A stretch of 64,000 bases of DNA from Cercospora beticola (GCF_033473495.1 NC_088939.1:1364001-1428000); one strand, 5' to 3'. Positions 21,245 to 32,830 are shown, counted from the stretch's first letter. Notes: generated by a model not told the origin, from the sequence alone. Made by a program: numbers and translations.

Positions 21245-22338
21245 GGTGAGGCCCTGGAGGTCAATGATTCTACAGAAGTCAATATCGACAATGGAGGGGT
21301 GAAAATACAGTGTATATACGCCACGGAAGCGTTTCGATGAGGAAGCAAACGACATCTTTGTTTCCGAGCAAGCAGAAAACAACCGAGTCATCTAGTGAGT
21401 GCTTCCAGATAAGTGCGTAGACATGTCGAACCTCGAAAATTCGCACAGATACCGGTCGACTTTGCCACACGACCACTCTAGGTCAGCTTCAGGTGGTCTT
21501 GTTGATGAAATCGATCAGCCCGACACACGTCGTACTCCTGTTGAATTTGTTGCATGAAAATTACAGGATTCAGCAGATATTTGACAAAGCTGTGGCAATT
21601 CTGCAACCGATCCTCTCGAGTTGAAGCAAACTTGACTGGAAATCGCGATCGCTACTCAATCGTCATTTGCTCTAGGTCTGTGAGGCCCCAATGACTACAG
21701 CCAGGCAGGACTATCCCCAATCAGATCAAGATATAGTATAGAGCCTTGATCGAAGAGGCTCAAGCGTTGGCACGCAGACCGCGGTGGGGAGGATATGGTC
21801 GGAAAGGTAGACATCTTGCTTGATCTGATCCGGCGTCTGTTTGCTGGCATTGAAGCATTCACGTTGTAGCTTGCCACTGTAAGTCATTTAGACTGCCGTA
21901 CCCAATGAGCCTTGTATCTCCAATGTGTGCCTGTTGGGATATGCAATGAAGAGGAGAAGGAGCGAGGTTGGCCCATGCTCTTGGCACTGCGAACCGTGCG
22001 CAGAACATTCTTCACTTCACGACGTCACCGCTCCGATAACTCCGGAGAATGACTTCTCTTCAACACCGACGAAAGTAACTGAGCGGAAAGCCCGCGCGTG
22101 GAAGCGCAAATCCGGACGAAAGTCGGCCATGCCATCTTCACAGTGACTTCAAGCAACAGGCAGCTTCGCCAGCTCTTCGGTTTCGCGCTGTAGGGAAGTG
22201 GAGCCTTCAACGTCACCAAAAGGCAATTACTCAGGAGCATAGTACATGAATGTACACATAGGTTAAAGCTTGATCATGATGGCTGCATTGACATAGCTCC
22301 CAGAATTGATACATTTCTCCTTCATCTTTACACATACA
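21245..22338. promoter_or_regulatory. Divergent intergenic region, Myb-like gene / enoyl-reductase gene
   Basis: This 1.1 kb region lies between two divergent starts. Short open frames on both strands have no protein-like character. A TATA-type element is not obvious. Confidence 0.45.
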
Positions 22339-23496
22339 ATGTCCTCCTCAATCCCCAAGACCCAGAAAGCCCTCAAATGCTTCGGGCCCAAGAATGCCAA
22401 AGTCGTCACAGATGCCACTGTACCCGAACATCCCGAAGCCTACTTGCTGGTCAAAGTAGACTCCATTGCACTCAACCCGACAGATTGGAAGCACATCGAC
22501 TTAATCGCCAAACCCGACTACCACCACACCGTAGGCTGCGATTATGCCGGAACAGTCGTCTCAGTCGGCTCCAAAGTCAACAAGAAATTTAAGACTGGAG
22601 ACCGTGTAGCAGGTTTTGCCCATGGCAGCAAACACGAAGACCCAGAATCAGGCTGCTTCGCCGAATACGCCAAACTCAAAGGCGATATCCAAGCTCATGT
22701 TCCGCAAAACATCAATTTTGAAGAAGCTGCGAGCTGGCCGACTGGGATTAATACTGCAGGACAAGGAATGTATGGACCTGATGGGTTGGGATTGCCATGG
22801 CCTAATGAGCCTGCAAAGGAGAGATTTCCGGTTCTGATATACGGAGCTTCGACGAATACTGGTCTGTGGGCGATTCAGTATGCGAAGCTGAGCGGGCTGA
22901 GAGTCATTGCCACTTGCTCGGAGAAGAACTTTGAAGCTGTCAAGGAGCTCGGCGCTGACGAAGTTTTCGATTATCGCGATGAGAAGTGCGGAGAGAAGAT
23001 TCGGGAGGCGACGAATGATCAGTTGAAATACGCGTTTGATTGTGTTTCTGAGGGGAGTAGTATGGAAGTAGGTACCAACCTTTGTCTTCATCGAGATCGT
23101 GGCCAGCGAATTCAACGTGGAACATGTGCTTACTTCTGTGAACAGATCTGTGCCAAAGCACTCAGCAGCAAAGGCTCCGGGGCACAATACAACTCTCTTC
23201 TACCAGTCGAATTCCCGCGCAAAGATGTCAAGACCTCTTTCACAATCGGCTATTCTGTCAATGGAGAAGAATTCACCTTCTTTGGCAACCATGTACCAGC
23301 TAAACCCGGAGATTTCGACTTTGGTAAGAGCTGGTGGGATTTGGCTGAGAAGCTTCTGGCAGAAGGCAAGATCAAAGCGCCTGCAACAACAATTCGCGAA
23401 GGTGGGCTGCAGGGTGTTCTTGATGGATTTGAGGATATGAAGAACGGACGGATCAGTCGACAGAAACTTGTCTATCGTATTGCAGACACTGCGTAG
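22339..23496 (+). CDS. Medium-chain dehydrogenase/reductase, trans-enoyl-reductase-like
   Basis: The exons are 22339-23067 and 23146-23496, giving 359 aa. The protein is a zinc-independent MDR-family oxidoreductase of the type that includes trans-acting enoyl reductases and quinone oxidoreductases. The GroES-like N-terminal domain contains SIALNPTDWKHID, GCDYAGTVVSVGS and GDRVAGFAHG; the NADPH-binding Rossmann fold has VLIYGASTNTGLWAIQYAK and CSEKNFEAVKELGADEVFDY. The 78-nt intron (GTAGGT...GAACAG) is a multiple of three and has no stop, so the unspliced frame stays open at 385 aa; the family junction GSSMEICAKAL supports splicing. I see no polyketide synthase nearby, so a stand-alone reductase role is likely. 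Confidence 0.85.
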   Translation: MSSSIPKTQKALKCFGPKNAKVVTDATVPEHPEAYLLVKVDSIALNPTDWKHIDLIAKPDYHHTVGCDYAGTVVSVGSKVNKKFKTGDRVAGFAHGSKHEDPESGCFAEYAKLKGDIQAHVPQNINFEEAASWPTGINTAGQGMYGPDGLGLPWPNEPAKERFPVLIYGASTNTGLWAIQYAKLSGLRVIATCSEKNFEAVKELGADEVFDYRDEKCGEKIREATNDQLKYAFDCVSEGSSMEVGTNLCLHRDRGQRIQRGTCAYFCEQICAKALSSKGSGAQYNSLLPVEFPRKDVKTSFTIGYSVNGEEFTFFGNHVPAKPGDFDFGKSWWDLAEKLLAEGKIKAPATTIREGGLQGVLDGFEDMKNGRISRQKLVYRIADTA

Positions 23497-23591
23497 GCTG
23501 GCTGGTGAACAGATAGCCTGGACCAAGACGCTAAGAAACGATGTCCATTTCTGCGGTATACCTGCGCTGTTTTCACAGTGTAATCTATTCA

Positions 23592-25448
23592 CTAATTTGC
23601 CATGACTCTGTAAATCGGATACTCATCATTGACGTCCAATGGGATGAAGTTGAACGTCACGTAAGAATCCGTGCTCTCTGGCTCCAGGACTGCGAACGCC
23701 AGCCCAGCATTCTTCTGACGAGTCGAGACCAAAAAGCTGCCCGCAGGAAGACTGACTTCCTTCGTGGTGGTGTTCGTGGTTACGGTGTTCAAGACATGGC
23801 CTTCGTAAAGCGATGTGGCTAGCGTATTGTTCGTAATCGTCATGGCTTCCACCGTTCCGCGATATTCGTAGTCAAGAGTCTGAACTTCGAGACCGAGGAT
23901 TTCCAGTTTGGCGACCACATCCAACCATGTACGAGGGATTAGGTAGGCCTCTGGACGAGATCGTGTCAGATTTGCAATCGTCGGAGTTTCGATGAATGTG
24001 ACGGGCACTTCCACAACGGACCCGTTCTCGCGTGAGACGAGAGGATATGTCCTGTTGATAGTGGTCGTGGCATCCGTGATGACAATGTCCTCGTTGCTGT
24101 TGATGAATTCGGAACGAGCATTCTCGATCAGGTTGTAAAGATTGTCGTCGTCACGAGCGGTCTCGAGCACAGAAGTCAGCTTGACTAATTGAGAAGCGAC
24201 ACGACGCTGGAAGTGCTGATCGGCCAGACGGATTCCGCGAGTCTCGAACAGGAAAGCGATAGCCTGTGTGAGACCAGTCGCGCTCTCTGCGAAACGCGCC
24301 CCTGTGCCAGACTGCGTGAATTCTGGAACGCTGGTGTTTGCTGGTCCAGTCACATAGTAGTCGTGCCGGAGTCCGTAGCTCTCCAATCGATCACCAATGT
24401 TAGGCAGAAAAACATTCAGCGCCTGATCTCGGATATCTGGATGGATGTTGAGGTCGGCTGCAATTCCAAGCATGACATCTACCGCGTGTTGATACTCGCC
24501 ATTCTCGCCAAACGTCGTCGATGCTGTGTATTCGTGCATATCAATCTGCGCAAGTTAGCATCTCTTCTCCAGTCTAGACCCTTGAGCGACTTGCCATCAC
24601 ATGAGGCGCATATTCGTGAGTTCTCCTCCAGATATCCCGAGTTTGCTGACGATCAAGCTTCACGGCTTCACGATTCGGGTCGAGGTTGCAAGCCATTCGG
24701 CGTTGAAAATATGCCACTCCATCTGCGTTCCAGCGTGGCTAGAAGATGATTAGTATGCCTTGTACTTGGTGCCAGAGTATTCGTTGCTCACCAGCATAAG
24801 GATGTCCATCTTCTCCAGGAGCGAGGCGGTCCAAGTTTGGTTGGCTTCCATCTTTCCGAGCAGTGCAAGAGCGCCCTAGAACTGTCAGCGAGACTGCAGA
24901 AGGCAATCTCAGTGGTAACAAACCTCGTCTGCGGCAGGCTCGTTGCCATGAATTGCTGCTTGGATGTAGACTTTGAGCTTCGTGTTGTTGGTCGCTTCAC
25001 CAATAGAGGCCGATTGAGAAAGAAAGACATATGGCAAAGGCCGTCCTTCCTCAGTCTTGTAGTCTGCAGGTCGGTACGTGATCCAGTCATTGCGGTCTGC
25101 TATCGGTAGTCAAGTTCAGTCAGACTGGTAGGCCCTTCAGTTCCTGATATAACGTCAACGCTCTGATCCTCTCTGATGCGGACAACTCGAAGGCTGGATG
25201 GCTGAGTTCTAGGCGTAATTCCAAAGCTTACCATTGGCAAAGCCGGCATTCGCGCGATCTCGGTTCAAGAAATACGGCGACCGTAGCTCTATATCAACTT
25301 CAGGAAAAGCCTGCGATACTGTCTCGCTGTCTTGAATCACGGCCAGACTGTTGCCGCCATAGAGGTCGCCGGGAGGAGGTGCTGTTTCCGACTGTGCGTG
25401 GGCATAGCCAGTAATAGCCAGGCCAACTGAAAGAGCTCTCGCATACAT
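23592..25448 (-). CDS. Secreted M14 zinc carboxypeptidase
   Basis: The exons are 25448-25232, 25096-24924, 24875-24792, 24738-24595 and 24545-23592; phases all agree, giving 523 aa. A signal peptide (MYARALSVGLAITGYAHAQ) precedes the catalytic domain. Zinc ligands are in IHGNEPAADE (HxxE) and the later DMHEYTA His. WNADGVAYFQRRM and DPNREAVKL are typical substrate-binding blocks, and the catalytic Glu is in FLFETRGI. The C-terminal 200 residues are an extra beta-rich region common to fungal members. The fourth intron starts GCAAGT after an exon ending ATG, so it is probably a GC-AG intron (24594-24546); the family sequence H-V-M-I-D-M-H-E-Y supports it. It probably digests extracellular peptides. 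Confidence 0.88.
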
Positions 25449-26048
25449 CTTGAAGCTCTGCCTTCTCTTGGAATGATTTTCGGTAAGTCAAACGAATGAA
25501 TACACCTACAATGCTTATGGTGGCCGGCCTACGACTCTTTGTATCTCCACTTCTCGTGTAAGATGAGACATGTTTTCGGAGAATCACCAAGACTTTTACG
25601 TGCACCCAGGTTCACTCGCACGATATCGAGTGCTTAGCGAACTCGCCATCCCCTAAGTAGGCAGGAGATTGTGATGCCAATGGAGGTTGTTCTTGGCACC
25701 GGGCTTTGCTCGCGGCATGTGCGGGGGCCTCGTGGCAAGTGTGGCCATCGCATGTCAGTGGCTACTAAAGCAAACACGCCCCGTCAAGTCTTCCGATATT
25801 CATTGATCGCTTGTGGCCTTATGGTAGATGTGGTCGAGGCTACGTTGTTGTGGGGCGGGTGAGGTTGATGTACAGAAGGAAAGTTGCGGTCTTGGCTCTA
25901 AATTCTGCTCGTCCCATTCTCATCGACTCACACGCCCGACTTTCGGAGGAAGGCAGATCATCCCGCGCCTTCGCTCAACACAAAATGGCTGCACAACATC
26001 ATCTGACCTTTCTCTTGACCATCCTCGGTCGTCAAGACGAAAGCACAA
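25449..26048. promoter_or_regulatory. Divergent promoter region, carboxypeptidase / MFS transporter
   Basis: The 600 bp between two divergent starts must contain both promoters. I see no gene. No nitrogen- or pH-control site was identified with confidence. Confidence 0.5.
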
Positions 26049-27551
26049 ATGGCTGAAAGGTCACCGCAGGCGACGCGCAAAGAAGCGCAGCAGGACGAAG
26101 CAGACGCCGAACATGGTAGCGACTCATCCGACCTCGCGATGAGCGACTCAGCGAAAATGCGCAAAATCTACAGGAAACTGGACCTCCGCATCATACCGCC
26201 GTTCTGGCTTCTCTACTTCCTCTGCTCCGCAGTTCGAAGTAATGTTGGTCTGGCTCAGACCATGAACACCTCGAGTGGCCACGATCTCGGAACGTATCTC
26301 GGAATTTCCGCTCATCAAGTCTCCACTGGTTTAGCGCTGTTCTACGTCAGCTATGTGGTCTTCGAGGTTCCCAGCAACCTGGCAATGAGCAAGCTCTCGC
26401 CTTCAAAATGGCTTGCACGGATCGTGATCAGTGTTGGAATCATCGGAACAGCCATGGTGGGGATGAAAGACGCTGCAGGGTACTATGTGTTGCGGTTCCT
26501 ACTTGGAGCCGTCGAAGCCGGCATGTGGCCCGGGATGTCGCTCTTCCTGACGATGTTCTATCCTCCTCATCGAATGGCAAAGCGGATCGGATGGTACTTC
26601 ACAGCATCGCAGGTGTCGGCCGCCGTGGTGGGGCTTGTCAGCGCGGGTTTCCAGGAGATGGATGGCGCCGGAGATCTCGTTGGCTTCCAATGGATGTTCC
26701 TGATCTGGGGCCTTGTGACGTTGGTATGCGGCTTCGGCCTCGTTTGGTGGCTTCCCGACCGACCTCTTGCACCTGGCGAGGAACCCAAGGTGACTTGGTT
26801 GAACCGCTATCTTCCGACTGTCAGGCCTGCGTTGCAGGGAGAAGACGCTATTCTACATTATCAGGATTTGAAACAGGCGTACCATAACAGTAACTGGACG
26901 ATGAAAGACCTGTGGAACGTCATGATCGACTGGCGATTCTGGCCTCTGCTCGTGATGTATTTTGGCGTGGTGGGTGTGGGCAACGGTGTGCAGTCGTACG
27001 GAACAGTCATTCTCAGGGCGATCAACCCCTCCTTCACTGGTGTGGAGCTCAGCCTGCTGTATGCTCCAATATGGATTTGCGATCTCATTGGCATACTTTG
27101 CGTAACGCCAATTAGTGACCGCTTCTACAAGCATAGGGCTTTATGGTTCAGCTTGCCGACTGCCTTACAGATACTGGGGCTCCTTGTCACAACATATGCT
27201 GGCGACTCGGCATCAGCCAGGTGGGGCCGCTACGTTGGTTTGCTGATCGTTGGGTTTGGCCTGGGTCCTACTGTACCAATCACAATGACATGGACCGCGG
27301 AGATCTTCCAGCCACGGCATGGTGAGATTGGTGTTGCGGCTGCATCTGCTCTGGTCTCCGGATTGGGAAATCTAGGCAGTGTTGTGACGAACTATGCGCT
27401 TTTCTCCGGATGGCCTGAGGACAGACTCCGGTCGCCAGTGTATCTGGGCTCTAACTGGGTCATGATCGCAATGCTTATTGCTAGCATAGCAAGCAGTTTT
27501 CTCATGACTTTGCTGCTGCGAGTTACAGCCAACTCGAGAGTAGCAAAATAG
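26049..27551 (+). CDS. MFS transporter, allantoate-permease (anion:cation symporter) family
   Basis: This is a single-exon gene of 500 aa with a hydrophilic N-terminus (about 45 residues) and 12 predicted membrane spans. Family features include RKLDLRIIPPFWLLYF at the first span, VSYVVFEVPSNLAMSKLSPSKW (family motif in spans 2-3), FLLGAVEAGMWPGM, and a long central loop after LPDRPLAPGEEP. It should carry a small organic anion or vitamin across the plasma membrane. The substrate cannot be read from sequence. It faces a secreted carboxypeptidase across a shared promoter and precedes an MBL-fold hydrolase on the same strand. Confidence 0.88.
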   Translation: MAERSPQATRKEAQQDEADAEHGSDSSDLAMSDSAKMRKIYRKLDLRIIPPFWLLYFLCSAVRSNVGLAQTMNTSSGHDLGTYLGISAHQVSTGLALFYVSYVVFEVPSNLAMSKLSPSKWLARIVISVGIIGTAMVGMKDAAGYYVLRFLLGAVEAGMWPGMSLFLTMFYPPHRMAKRIGWYFTASQVSAAVVGLVSAGFQEMDGAGDLVGFQWMFLIWGLVTLVCGFGLVWWLPDRPLAPGEEPKVTWLNRYLPTVRPALQGEDAILHYQDLKQAYHNSNWTMKDLWNVMIDWRFWPLLVMYFGVVGVGNGVQSYGTVILRAINPSFTGVELSLLYAPIWICDLIGILCVTPISDRFYKHRALWFSLPTALQILGLLVTTYAGDSASARWGRYVGLLIVGFGLGPTVPITMTWTAEIFQPRHGEIGVAAASALVSGLGNLGSVVTNYALFSGWPEDRLRSPVYLGSNWVMIAMLIASIASSFLMTLLLRVTANSRVAK

Positions 27552-28201
27552 CAGAAACTAGATTGTGCATCTCATTGCCGGAATCTGCCCAAGCAGATGA
27601 TCGTCAATCCTCACTTCTTCTCGCCATCTAATCCTTGTTTAGCAATCCGCATTTTCCCAGGATCAGCTGACTTCACTTCGCCTTTGTTCCCGTCAGACTT
27701 CTTATCCCCTCGCGCCAAGCGATTCTCGCTGGATCTCCCGCGGCCATTCTCCATACAGAATGCTGCTCTCAACGCATTGAAATCACAGCAGCGGGTATGC
27801 AATATACGCCTTTGGGCACCCTGTTCAAGGGCTAGGGTAACCATGCATGCGGACAAGCAATTTCTTCACATATACACCTGGAGAACCCTGCTTTCCAGCC
27901 ATTGTTGCAAGTATACATCATGGTATGTTGGTGATTCCTAGACTCATTGCCCGGGGCTCCTCAATGCTTCGTAAGCAGTTACCCACGATACCTAGTTGTG
28001 CAAGTTGTGCATAGAAGTTATTGGGAGCATATATGGTTGTGGCGGTGCTGTTGAAGACCATCTACTTCTTCGCTCACAACTAGCTACAAGTGGAGCAGAA
28101 CAGCACGCCTCATCACATTTCGCAATATTCGATCGAAACCAATTCCATCTTCGTTCACGCCCGCTATCTTTTGCATAGCACACGATAGCTCCAATAGCAC
28201 A
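27552..28201. other. Intergenic region with weak small-ORF signals
   Basis: This is the 3' flank of the MFS gene and the promoter of the MBL gene. A minus frame at 27611-27760 (near GDKKSDGNKGEVKSADPGK) looks mildly protein-like and a plus frame from ATG 27597 overlaps it. Neither has a convincing start, splice partner or domain, so I make no gene call. Confidence 0.4.
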
Positions 28202-29277
28202 ATGGCGACCACATTTGGGCTCGATCTTGTCAATCAAGCGCCCAAGGTACCAAAGTAATGAATGTCACAGGTTATGGCAATTGCTGACAATGAATAGGGC
28301 ACCAAGCTATGGGTGCGATGAACACCCCCTACATTACTTTGATATTCAGCTGGCCGCGAGCGATACAGCTACTGCACACCGGCAACATGGAAGCCGATGA
28401 GGGTTGGTTCACCAGAGGCGGTGGCACAACGCTGGCCTCAGCTCCCAATCAACCTGCTCCGCGCCGCAAGATCGTCAGTGTCTGCGTTCTCATTGAGCAT
28501 CCGACTGAGGGCCTCATTCTCTACGAAACCGGCGGCGGGAAAGATTACCCAGAGGTAAGCAATCGATCGTAAATTGTGATTAATAGAAACGGCGCTGATC
28601 TTAGCTATGAATAGGTCTGGGGTGCACCACTCAACGATATTTTCGCTCGTGTCGATTACTCTCCCGAGCACGAACTCGCAGCTCAGATCAAACAGACTGG
28701 CCATGACATCAAAGACGTTAAAGCTGTGATCATGGGACACTTGCACCTCGACCACGCTGGTGGCTTGGAGAACTTCAAAGGAACTGGTATACCAATCTAT
28801 ATCCATGAGGATGAGCTGAAGCACGCTTGGTATTCCGTGGCGACCAAGTCCGATATTGGAGTCTACTTGCCAAAGGACTTGTCCTTGGAACTCAATTGGA
28901 AGGCATTCACTGGACCATTCTTGGAGATCGCTCCGGGGATCAATTTGAGGCATGCACCAGGTCACACTCCTGGACTGGTCATTATGCAAGTCAATTTGAG
29001 CGAGTCCGGCACCTGGATCTTCACCACTGATCAGTATCACGTCCATGAGAATTATCATTCCAGCGTTCCGCAAGGCTGGCTGGCAAGAGACCATGATGAC
29101 TGGGTCAGGTCGGATCAGATGATCAAGGCTTTGCAGAAGGTAGGCGTCTTTGTTTCGACGGTAGAGATGCTGACGCAATAGCTAATTTGGAACCAGAGGA
29201 CAAACGCAAATATGGTTTTTGGCCATTGTGGTGCGACTCTGTCCAAATATAAGCTTGCTCCGTACGCATACCAGTGA
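28202..29277 (+). CDS. Metallo-beta-lactamase-fold hydrolase (lactonase/lactamase-like)
   Basis: The exons are 28202-28246, 28298-28312, 28369-28554, 28615-29139 and 29197-29277, giving 283 aa with all phases consistent. Exon 2 is only 15 nt (GTKLW) and completes the family's N-terminal strand before LLHTGNMEADEGWF. The zinc motif is GHLHLDHAGG (HxHxDH), followed by HAPGHTPGL and a C-terminal MVFGHCGAT His. This is the glyoxalase II/AhlD-like branch, which includes AHL lactonases and fungal gamma-lactamases. It lacks a signal peptide, so it is probably cytosolic. Flanking MFS and esterase genes hint at uptake and ring-opening of a lactone or lactam; this is inference. The micro-exon is the least certain part. 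Confidence 0.85.
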
Positions 29278-29396
29278 TGGACTTGCGTTCCTAGGAGCGC
29301 CACGAAGTCTTTTGCCAAGAGTTTCGGGCTGAATGATGAGGTTGATTGCGGTCGGTTCGTGAATCTATAGCTCTAATGTCTATCGTTGTAGGGTAA

Positions 29397-30240
29397 TCAT
29401 GGCTGAATCGCACTTTGTTGAACGCGATTCCAGATTTGACGCCCAGTCGTTAAGGTGGATACTGTGCTCGCAATGCCAACGGTGATGAGTCCAACAGGTA
29501 TCCAGCCAACAGCAGCACCTGGGACTACTAGGTCGGAGAAATCAATCAGTAGCTGGGTCCTAATCTTCGGATTCGGTGCCCATGACTTTGCAGTCTTGGC
29601 TGTACTCGCTGCAGTCGGTGTGTCCGAAGTCGCAGTGTCTGCTTTCTCGCCTCTTGGACCATGCTCAGCTTTGCCATTGCTCTGCTCCGGCAAAGGCTTT
29701 GGCATTAGCCACGTGTAGAGGCACAAGAAGATGGACACGGAGATGGAGTAGAACCAGCATTTGTTCGCTTCCATTTGCACTTTCGGCCCCCATTCATAGC
29801 TCGTAGCTCCCAGAGCATTGGTCTGCAGTCATATCAGTATCTGAAAGGTAGGCAAGTTGTGAAGAATCCTCACAATGGTGAACATTTCAAGGAAGAAGTA
29901 CATGCCCAAAAAGCCGAACTTGATAACTTCCAATGTTCGCCTCAGGCTTCCAAAATCGGGATTCCCGGCAGCAGACGACGCGTTCTTCCAGCACGGATGC
30001 CATTTCAGTAGTCGAAAGTACCGTCTCCCTACAGACAACACACAATCATCAGTGGCCCGACACTCTCTGCGCTGTATGATACGTACCCAACGCGAATTGG
30101 CCCCTCAGCTTCAGCCAGAAGTCGATATCCTCCTGTGACTGCGCGAGACCGACGGCAATGGTCACGAAACCTTGAAGGCAGCGGAGTGTCTTCTCGAGCG
30201 CTGCGGCATCCTCGGAGAAGCGTACAATGGATTGCAACAT
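29397..30240 (-). CDS. PEX11-family peroxisomal membrane protein
   Basis: The exons are 30240-30087, 30028-29874 and 29822-29397, giving 244 aa. The N-terminal amphipathic region ALEKTLRCLQGF and the block GRRYFRLLKWHPC match PEX11 proteins, which bind and elongate peroxisomal membranes during proliferation and division. SLRRTLEVIKFGFLGMYFFL gives the first membrane-associated helix, and the last exon carries TNALG, a hydrophobic segment around YSISVSIFLCLYTWLM and a C-terminal hydrophobic helix. A Ser/Thr/Ala linker separates the two. The frame is open upstream to 30426, but that part looks like non-coding sequence; M at 30240 gives the typical N-terminus. It resembles the PEX11C-like fungal type. 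I would not assign a letter. Confidence 0.8.
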
Positions 30241-30608
30241 GCCTTCAGTGCAACATGAAAAAGGAAAACACGCCCTGCAACCTCCGAGAAGGCATGCGTG
30301 GTCGGCTGCTTCTTGACCGCATCGGCTTTGGGAAAAGAGTTGCAGGGATATCGCTACGATAGGCCGGCCAGCAAGATGGATACCCTCATGCGGGCAGCAC
30401 ACAGAATGCTCGGCCCGGGGCTTCATTCACATTCTACGTGCCACTCGTAGCGCAAAAGCAAGATCTATAGCTACGGTTGGGCTTTATCTGCGGAGTGCAA
30501 AGCCGTCAATTATGGAGGGGAACAAGAAACAGCTGGCTCGGTCTTCAAAAACGATTCTGCTATTCTGATATTCATGAACGTCTCATTATGCTGATTCTAT
30601 ACTGACCT
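30241..30608. other. Intergenic region
   Basis: This is upstream of the PEX11 gene and downstream of the next MFS gene, both minus-strand. I see nothing beyond promoter-like sequence. Confidence 0.5.
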
Positions 30609-32294
30609 CTAGTAGCTGTAGCGGAAGTTGGGATTTTCAAAATCGGTCTTGTCCTCTATCACGCCCTCTGTCAGCGCCTGGGTTTCGACAGCTGGGCCAT
30701 AGAGCGCATCACGCTTCTTGTTACGACGAATCAACAGCGCGCGGATCATGAAAGAGAGCACCACTTGGCCGGCCGCGCAGCACATTGTTACTGTGCAGCC
30801 GGTCGAATACTTTGGCGCTTCGCGTTCCAAGAAAGCATGCGGGCCTATGATATTGCCCTGCAATATGATTAGTTTCGGTCGAGCATTGACAGCAAATAAT
30901 GTTTACTCACAACACAATACGCCAGGAACACAAACGCCGTGGACGTCACGCGCTTCGTGTAACCTCCAACATTATTGGCAGGCAGTTGTAGCGCAATCAC
31001 CAGGCTCGCGACGTACGATCCTGCAATGTAATTGCAGATCAACAGCCCCTTATTATGCTCAGCAGTATGTGGTACCTGCCACAGGAGTGCGGTTGCCAGT
31101 ATGGTTGGTACGACATACAGCGGCATGATCAGAGTCCGAATATTTTTGAATCTGCCGGCCAGCCATGGTCCACTGAACACGAACATCACCTGCCAAGCGC
31201 CAGTTGGGATGCCGTATGCGGTCGTCAGCAATGCGTCGCCGTTGGCAAGCCCTTTGATGATCAGCTTCGAGAAATTTGCGAGACCTCCATTGACTGTCTC
31301 GTTGAGCAGGACGAAAAGGAAAAGCAGCCAGATCTGCGGGTCGAGCAGAGCCTCTTTAACCTGAGCGAGCTTGATCTTCTTGTTCAAAACACCAGTCTGG
31401 TTGGATTGAGCTCTTGCAATGAGCATGGCTTTCTCCTGGGTGCTAAATCGTTTGGCGTCCATGATGTTGTCGGGAAGGAAAAAGAGGAGCAGTACTCCCC
31501 AACAGACTGTCAAGCCTCCTGCGAGGATGAAGATTGTTCGCCAGACGTCGAAACCTTTCGCCTGGCCGACTGCGAAGAACAAGATACCGCCGGTTGACGC
31601 GCCAACGCCATTGAAGCAGTAGAAGAGACCTGCTCTGGCCGACTGCTCTCTTCGTTGGTACCATTGACCAACGATCATCATGAATACTGGTGTGATCATC
31701 GATTCGAAGCATCCGAGGAAGAAGCGACACACTGCTAAGCCAGCAAAGTTCTGGCATGCTGCCATGAGCATCAGGATCGACCCCCAGATTATAACCGAGA
31801 TCGACACAACCTTTCCTGTCGGAAACTTCTGCGCCAGGTATGATGCTGGCCATTCGGCGAACAGGTATCCGAAATAGAACAGAGACACCAACCACGAATA
31901 CTGGTTCTGATTGGTACCTGTTGTTGGGAAGAGATCGAACACCGCAGCATATGAAAGAGACTGTTTGTCAATGTACTGCAGCAGGTAAGTGCCGCATAGC
32001 AGCGGCATGAGCATCCAGTCTACACGCTTCACGAGCTGCTTCATTCCGGACGAGTCCTCGAGAAGGGCATTCAGGTCATGATGGCTGATGTTGTGCTCGC
32101 GCAGGAAGACTTCTGCCTGTAAGGACACTGTCAGTCGTCAATCCGTGGTCTTCATGCTCAACACTGACCTGGTCAAGGTCGACGACCTCCCCAGCTTTAA
32201 GATCCGAGGGCGCATTGGAGACAGTCTGTTCCAACTTCTTCTTCTCATTCTGCGCTTCCACCTCTATCGCGTTGTCGGCTCTCATATCTGCCAT
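30609..32294 (-). CDS. MFS transporter, allantoate-permease-like
   Basis: The exons are 32294-32169, 32116-30911 and 30857-30609, giving 526 aa. The N-terminal exon is hydrophilic (MADMRADNAIEVEAQNEKKK) and begins at an internal Met of a longer open frame. Twelve spans follow, with family blocks KRVDWMLMPLLCGTYLLQYIDK, FYFGYLFAEWPASYLAQKFP and FFLGCFESMITPVFMMI. The last junction YCV/GNIIGPHAF reconstructs the conserved NxxGP loop. This is another Dal5/anion:cation symporter-like carrier, with 526 aa against 450-550 for the family. It is not closely similar to the transporter at 26 kb, so this is not a tandem duplication. The substrate is unknown. Confidence 0.87.
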
Positions 32295-32830
32295 GCTGAT
32301 CTTCAACAGATGTCGGGCTGCAGTGAACAGTCGGTAACGCCCGCACAGGTCGTTGCCGACTGCTCTTATATTGCTTGAGCATTGCCGCAATCATTCTGCT
32401 ATCAATCCCCTCCGCTGCAGAACTTCGGCATTCTCGCCTGCGTCGCCCGTCTATCTATTGTGCGGAGGCGTTTCTTGCCCGAAAACAACCCTGCCCAATC
32501 TTGCCCTATCTGATCTTCGTGGGGTCATTAGTGCGGACATGGAGGATTGTGAGCATTTCAACTGCTCCAGGGTTGCGCTGACAACATTCTTGCAACATTT
32601 ACACAGCCGTCCACGAAAATATTAGCGAAGTACGAGTTCCTCCATATTGGCTGCGTCGTTTGCATCGGCCAAGCCTACGGCAATGGGAAGGCTGCCGACC
32701 AAAGCGATAACGATGCCGGCCGAGCTCGGGCCAGAACGGCTTCTCCAAGAAACTAAAACGACCCACAGTAGATTCTTACTTAAGTATTGCAGCACACGAC
32801 ATTTCACTTTCGCAATGTGAAGACTGAGCA
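32295..32830. promoter_or_regulatory. Divergent promoter region, MFS transporter / carboxylesterase
   Basis: The 536 bp between divergent starts suggests possible co-regulation of transporter and esterase. No specific site was identified. Confidence 0.5.

Noticed and set aside
27597..27941. Possible small gene on either strand between the MFS and MBL genes
   Set aside because: The two frames conflict, no domain or complete splice model, and no convincing start on the minus strand.
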